Shown here: piece by piece, positions 41,427 to 44,343 of the stretch
How the letters are laid out: each line of letters begins with the position of its first letter
How positions within the stretch are numbered: position 1 is the stretch's first letter
Source of the DNA: Clostridia bacterium
GTDB lineage: Bacteria > Bacillota > Clostridia > Oscillospirales > Acutalibacteraceae
Assembly (NCBI GenBank): GCA_017474125.1
Contig: JAFVIF010000014.1
Location: 1-44,343, forward strand
Direction of reading: 5' to 3'
DNA: 44,343 bases
The notes under the pieces: model-generated
Databases searched by the model: none
What the model was told of the DNA's origin: nothing
Seen by the model: only the letters and a program-made list of their open reading frames with translations
Made by a program: the position numbers and the translations under genes

Positions 41427-41492
41427 CAATACCTTTTCTATTACGCAAGAGAAACTAAACTGAAAATCATAACCACCCGTCAAATGCAATAG
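41427..41492 (+). pseudogene. 3' remnant of a second 8-oxoguanine glycosylase gene
   Basis: In the intergenic region 41372-41564 the plus strand encodes QYLFYYARETKL (41427-41462), identical to the C-terminal residues of the complete glycosylase at 12777-13604, then a divergent tail to a TAG at 41490. Over those 36 bases seven differ from the full gene, and every difference is synonymous. No start codon, HhH motif or other OGG domain precedes it, so it is a decayed or truncated gene end. A terminator overlaps its stop, as beside the intact gene. Confidence 0.78.
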
Positions 41493-41544
41493 TACTATAA
41501 AAAACTTGCTGCTTCATTTCGGCAGCAAGTTTTTTTATAGTACT
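41491..41544. terminator. Very long bidirectional terminator hairpin
   Basis: A 22-bp stem with one bulge (41491-41512 with 41522-41544) and a nine-base loop has A and T runs within the stem. On the minus strand it closes the RraA-like gene (stop 41565); on the plus strand it follows the glycosylase remnant. Confidence 0.85.
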
Positions 41545-41564
41545 TGAAACGATATTATCAATAT

Positions 41565-42467
41565 TTACAGAGCAGACTGAGTATCGTTAGGATCGCCGTT
41601 AATTGCAAGATCATATTCCTCTGACCAGTCAAGACCTCTGTATTGTTCGGCTCTGTCATCATTTTCAATGAAGTCCATAAGAAGATCCAGCATTTCCTTA
41701 GTCCATGTATTTTTATCAATTTGTGCAGTTGTAAATTTATTTTGGCTAATCATTTCAAAACCGAAAAGGTCTTTAACCTGTGTTTTAACAGCTCCATCAA
41801 CCACCGATGCAACAAGGTGAGCAGGAATGAAAAGCACTCCACCACCGGCACCGAATACAACATCACCCGGCATACAAATAGCATTTCCTATTCTTGTAGG
41901 AGTATTATATCCCGTCATAATAAAATCTCTTATGGGGGTAGGATCAATTCCGCGATAGTAAACCTGTGTTCCCTCAACCTTTTTCATCTGCTCAACGTCT
42001 CTTATACCACCCCAGACGATTGCTCCGCCTGTTTTGGTTTTATTTTTAAGTGCAGTGGTTAGGTTTCCGCCGAAAAATGTACCTTTATAAATCTTATCGT
42101 ACATATCTATTACTGCAACGTCACCTTCCATAAGGTTGTCTACAACCCACTGGTTATACGTGCCAGTTCTTCCCTCAGCTCTGCCCACGCTTTTAACTAC
42201 TTCGTCAAGGTCGGGACGATAGGGACAGTAGGTAGCAGTTACAGCACGTCCTACAAGTTTTCTGTCATCGTTGTGCAGAGTATGTAATCTACCTTCAAAC
42301 TGACTTTCATAGCCTTTTATAAAAATCGGCTTCCACACTTCCTCCAAAGTCAGATTGTGAAGTGCTTTAAGATATTTATCAGCAACCTTAGGTCTGCCGT
42401 CAGGAAGTCTTTCTCCCTTCCACTGCGGAGTTAGTTCAATTATTGCTTGTCTATCATTAAATTTCAT
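41565..42467 (-). CDS. RraA-like / HMG-CHA aldolase-family protein
   Basis: A 300-residue protein of the RraA/dimethylmenaquinone-methyltransferase-like family. The core motif is seen in GGAIVWGGIRDVEQM, where the Gly-x-Arg-Asp is the metal and pyruvate-binding site, with FGGNLTTALKNKTKTG before it and MPGDVVFGAGGGVLFIP after it. Members are class II pyruvate aldolases, dehydratases or RNase E regulators; RNase E control is not relevant to Clostridia. Extra N- and C-terminal segments make it longer than RraA (about 160). The GH39 stop is two bases upstream, and uxuA lies before that, so a uronate or aldonate catabolic role is likely. Confidence 0.85.
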   Translation of the reverse strand: MKFNDRQAIIELTPQWKGERLPDGRPKVADKYLKALHNLTLEEVWKPIFIKGYESQFEGRLHTLHNDDRKLVGRAVTATYCPYRPDLDEVVKSVGRAEGRTGTYNQWVVDNLMEGDVAVIDMYDKIYKGTFFGGNLTTALKNKTKTGGAIVWGGIRDVEQMKKVEGTQVYYRGIDPTPIRDFIMTGYNTPTRIGNAICMPGDVVFGAGGGVLFIPAHLVASVVDGAVKTQVKDLFGFEMISQNKFTTAQIDKNTWTKEMLDLLMDFIENDDRAEQYRGLDWSEEYDLAINGDPNDTQSAL

Positions 42468-42469
42468 AA

Positions 42470-43963
42470 TTATTCCTCGCTGACTGTAATTAAATAAGTT
42501 GCATTGGAAGATAATTTTATTTTTATTTCATTTGCCCCTTTAAGTTGTGCAATGGGTTTAAGCTTTCCTTCTTCCTTCAGAATACTGATTTCTTCTGCTG
42601 TGGGTATTTCTATACCCATTCTTTCATACAAACGATAAGGATTGGTATTTTCCTTGTCGATACACCAAACTGTTACTTCTTTATTTTCCATTTCGCAATC
42701 AAACTTAACAGTTTCCTCAATAACCGGTAAATCTTCTTCGAAATCATCAGAAGAATAGGATAATAATACAGCAAAATTATCCTCGTCATCCTTTGTAGGA
42801 ATAACGTAAAGATTTTCATTTTCAACCCTATATTCAAGAAGATTTTCTTTTAATTTTGCAGCTAACGCATGAGCATTATAAATAGGCTTTGCAATATTAT
42901 TCAAAGTGAAGAAACCGCGAAATCCCGTAAATTCTTCGGTCATTTCGTGTTGTCCCGACAGACATATCATAAGTATCTCTATATTATAGTCAGAATTAAT
43001 ATGTCTGTAAATCAATTTTGCAAAATATGCGGCGAAAACTTCAGTTTCACGGAATATAAGTTCGGGTACCTGTGTTTTGTTTTTAAAGCCACCTCCGGCA
43101 GCACCCCACTCATCAACGATAATAGAGGTATCCTCAAATCCGCATTCATTAATCACATTCATAACATTTTGATGTTTATTAAAATGGTTGTCAACATTAA
43201 GCGCATTTACACCCAACTTAGAAGCCTCATAAAAACCTAAACATCCGTAATTGTGAAATGAAATAAAATCAAGTTTTAAATTATTATTCTTTACAAAGTT
43301 AAGCCACGGTCTTAAAAATTCTTCATAATATAGTGCCAATGAAGGTCCGCCGATTTTAATTTCATCAGATACGCGCCTAATTCCTTTTGCAAAAGCTTCG
43401 TATAACTTGCAGTATTCCTTAAGACGTTCTGCTGTCTCGGTTTTAGGTAAGGAAGACATAAAAAAGCAGCTGATATCCGGCTCGTTAAAGCATTGCATTT
43501 TCCATTTTGAAACCGTTTCAATTCCATATCTTTCTACAATATGTTTTGTGTACTGATAGCATACTTCTTCCCACAAAGCATAATCTGTTGGAGGAGAAGT
43601 GTTAAACATTTTTCCTTTGTAACGAGTTTTATTAAAGGAAACACTTGTCTTATCAATTACGCTTTTAGCAATGCAGTCAGGCATTGCCGCGTATGCTAAA
43701 AGCAGGTCGAAGCCTTTTTCAACAAGATAGTCAAGACGTAGGTCATTTGTACGAAAATCATACTGCAACTGTCCGTCCATATCTATATACACAATATCTT
43801 CAAACATTGTATAGACTCTTACAGTCTTGGCACATTTATCTTCCGCAACCTTGTCTAAAATACATTTTCCCCAAGAATCCTCTACAGCATCGGTAGGATG
43901 AAAAAGAATGTTATTCCAAAAATTATGCTGTTTCTTTACTACTTTATTACTTATTGAAATCAT
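42470..43963 (-). CDS. GH39-family glycoside hydrolase (beta-xylosidase/iduronidase-like)
   Basis: A 497-residue clan A glycosidase. The acid/base is Glu161 in QCFNEPD and the nucleophile Glu285 in IIVDEWG; DFISFHNYG between them is typical of GH39. A C-terminal beta-sandwich (about 385-495) is present. The family comprises beta-xylosidases and alpha-L-iduronidases. It has no signal peptide. It lies 23 bases after uxuA and two bases before the RraA-like gene, so a xylan- or uronic-acid-containing substrate fits. Confidence 0.84.
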   Translation of the reverse strand: MISISNKVVKKQHNFWNNILFHPTDAVEDSWGKCILDKVAEDKCAKTVRVYTMFEDIVYIDMDGQLQYDFRTNDLRLDYLVEKGFDLLLAYAAMPDCIAKSVIDKTSVSFNKTRYKGKMFNTSPPTDYALWEEVCYQYTKHIVERYGIETVSKWKMQCFNEPDISCFFMSSLPKTETAERLKEYCKLYEAFAKGIRRVSDEIKIGGPSLALYYEEFLRPWLNFVKNNNLKLDFISFHNYGCLGFYEASKLGVNALNVDNHFNKHQNVMNVINECGFEDTSIIVDEWGAAGGGFKNKTQVPELIFRETEVFAAYFAKLIYRHINSDYNIEILMICLSGQHEMTEEFTGFRGFFTLNNIAKPIYNAHALAAKLKENLLEYRVENENLYVIPTKDDEDNFAVLLSYSSDDFEEDLPVIEETVKFDCEMENKEVTVWCIDKENTNPYRLYERMGIEIPTAEEISILKEEGKLKPIAQLKGANEIKIKLSSNATYLITVSEE

Positions 43964-43986
43964 TTACTTTCCCTCCATATTATACT

Positions 43987-44343
43987 TTATTCACATGCTT
44001 CCAGCAAACCCTTTAAATATCCTATAGCATAAAGTCTGCCAAGAGCAGTATAACCTGCAGTTTCCTGCTTTTCCCCTGCCATAAGGGGAACATGGTCCAC
44101 ACGTATAGGAACATTTATACCGCATTTTTTGTAAAGACGCAGCATATCAGCCATATCAATAGCCCCGTTATCGTGGAATGTTTCGTTGAATTTGTATTTG
44201 TTACCCACTGCATTACGGAAATGTATAAAGAAAATTTTATCTTTAAGCTCCGGGATAACTTTATATAAATCCTCACCCATCATCTGATATGTAGCCTGAC
44301 ACATTGTAACGCCTAAATTGTAACTTTTAACTGTATTTACAGC
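43987..44343 (-). CDS. uxuA: Mannonate dehydratase, C-terminal part (5' end outside window)
   Basis: The frame is open to the right edge, giving the last 118 residues. The visible part, LGVTMCQATYQMMGED, FFIHFRNAVGNKYKFNETFH followed by DNGAIDM, IRVDHVPLM and GYTALGRLYAIGYLKGLLEA, matches the end of UxuA, which dehydrates D-mannonate to 2-keto-3-deoxygluconate in glucuronate breakdown. The His and Asp metal ligands HFR, FHDNG and DHVP are intact. It is the first visible gene of the uxuA-GH39-RraA run. Confidence 0.93.
   Translation of the reverse strand, partial: AVNTVKSYNLGVTMCQATYQMMGEDLYKVIPELKDKIFFIHFRNAVGNKYKFNETFHDNGAIDMADMLRLYKKCGINVPIRVDHVPLMAGEKQETAGYTALGRLYAIGYLKGLLEACE

Noticed and set aside
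41423-41492. The 41.4 kb segment as an independent small gene
   Set aside because: It has no start codon or ribosome binding site and matches only the tail of the complete glycosylase.
1-44343. CRISPR arrays, insertion sequences, rRNA genes and riboswitches
   Set aside because: No regularly spaced repeats, transposase genes other than the serine recombinase, rRNA-like stretches or recognisable riboswitch cores were seen on either strand.

Overview
The window is a piece of chromosome from an anaerobic, spore-forming (or recently spore-forming) Firmicute, most likely a gut Clostridia of the Oscillospirales/Ruminococcaceae type. This rests on the gene order yicC-remA-gmk-rpoZ-priA-def-fmt-rsmB-rlmN-prpC-prkC-rsgA, on two sporulation genes (a 29-residue spoVM and a sipL-type DUF3794/LysM gene), on AT-rich sigma-A promoters with strong AGGAGG-type ribosome binding sites, and on many intracellular glycosidases. 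The species cannot be named from sequence alone.

Region by region. (1) 1-3.4 kb is the right end of an integrative conjugative or mobilizable element: the C-terminus of a relaxase, a ParB-like protein, a small conserved protein and a large serine recombinase. It abuts an intact tRNA-Pro(CGG) gene with its own promoter and terminator. (2) 3.6-10.6 kb is a minus-strand cluster of five genes in two transcription units: a GH3 hexosaminidase, three neutral-ceramidase-like paralogs and a DegT-family PLP aminotransferase. The paralogs keep the zinc-ligand motifs but have Gly where the ceramidase GDVSPN motif has its Ser. This is the best candidate for an undescribed pathway. (3) 10.6-17 kb holds membrane proteins (a YesL-like one, an unknown one and a small tail-anchored one), an 8-oxoguanine glycosylase, two GNAT-fold proteins and sipL. 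(4) 17.06-29.1 kb is a long minus-strand housekeeping operon running from yicC to rsgA, apparently ending in a 49-residue membrane protein gene and spoVM. rpoZ, spoVM and the 49-residue gene are very short and easily missed. (5) 29.2-44.3 kb is a carbohydrate-use region: Gfo/Idh dehydrogenase, EamA transporter, two AraC regulators, SGNH esterase, EEP phosphatase-like protein, GH20, GH130, GH27 and GH39 enzymes, two HAD phosphatases, an RraA-like aldolase and the C-terminus of mannonate dehydratase (UxuA).

How it fits together. Region 4 couples nucleotide supply, initiator Met-tRNA formylation and deformylation, rRNA methylation, ribosome assembly and the PrkC/PrpC phosphorylation switch, and ends in a forespore-membrane anchor peptide; sipL, encoding a likely coat-basement partner, is the next gene on the same strand. 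Region 5 looks like intracellular processing of oligosaccharides containing mannose, N-acetylhexosamine, galactose and xylose or uronate. None of its glycosidases has a signal peptide, and no ABC or PTS sugar importer is in view. A 3' remnant of a second 8-oxoguanine glycosylase gene at 41.43 kb marks an old rearrangement junction inside region 5.

No CRISPR array, rRNA operon, insertion sequence or recognisable riboswitch was seen. Several genes have their ribosome binding site GAGGTG or AGGTG in frame with the true ATG, so naive calling puts the start on the GTG; starts here were corrected for this.
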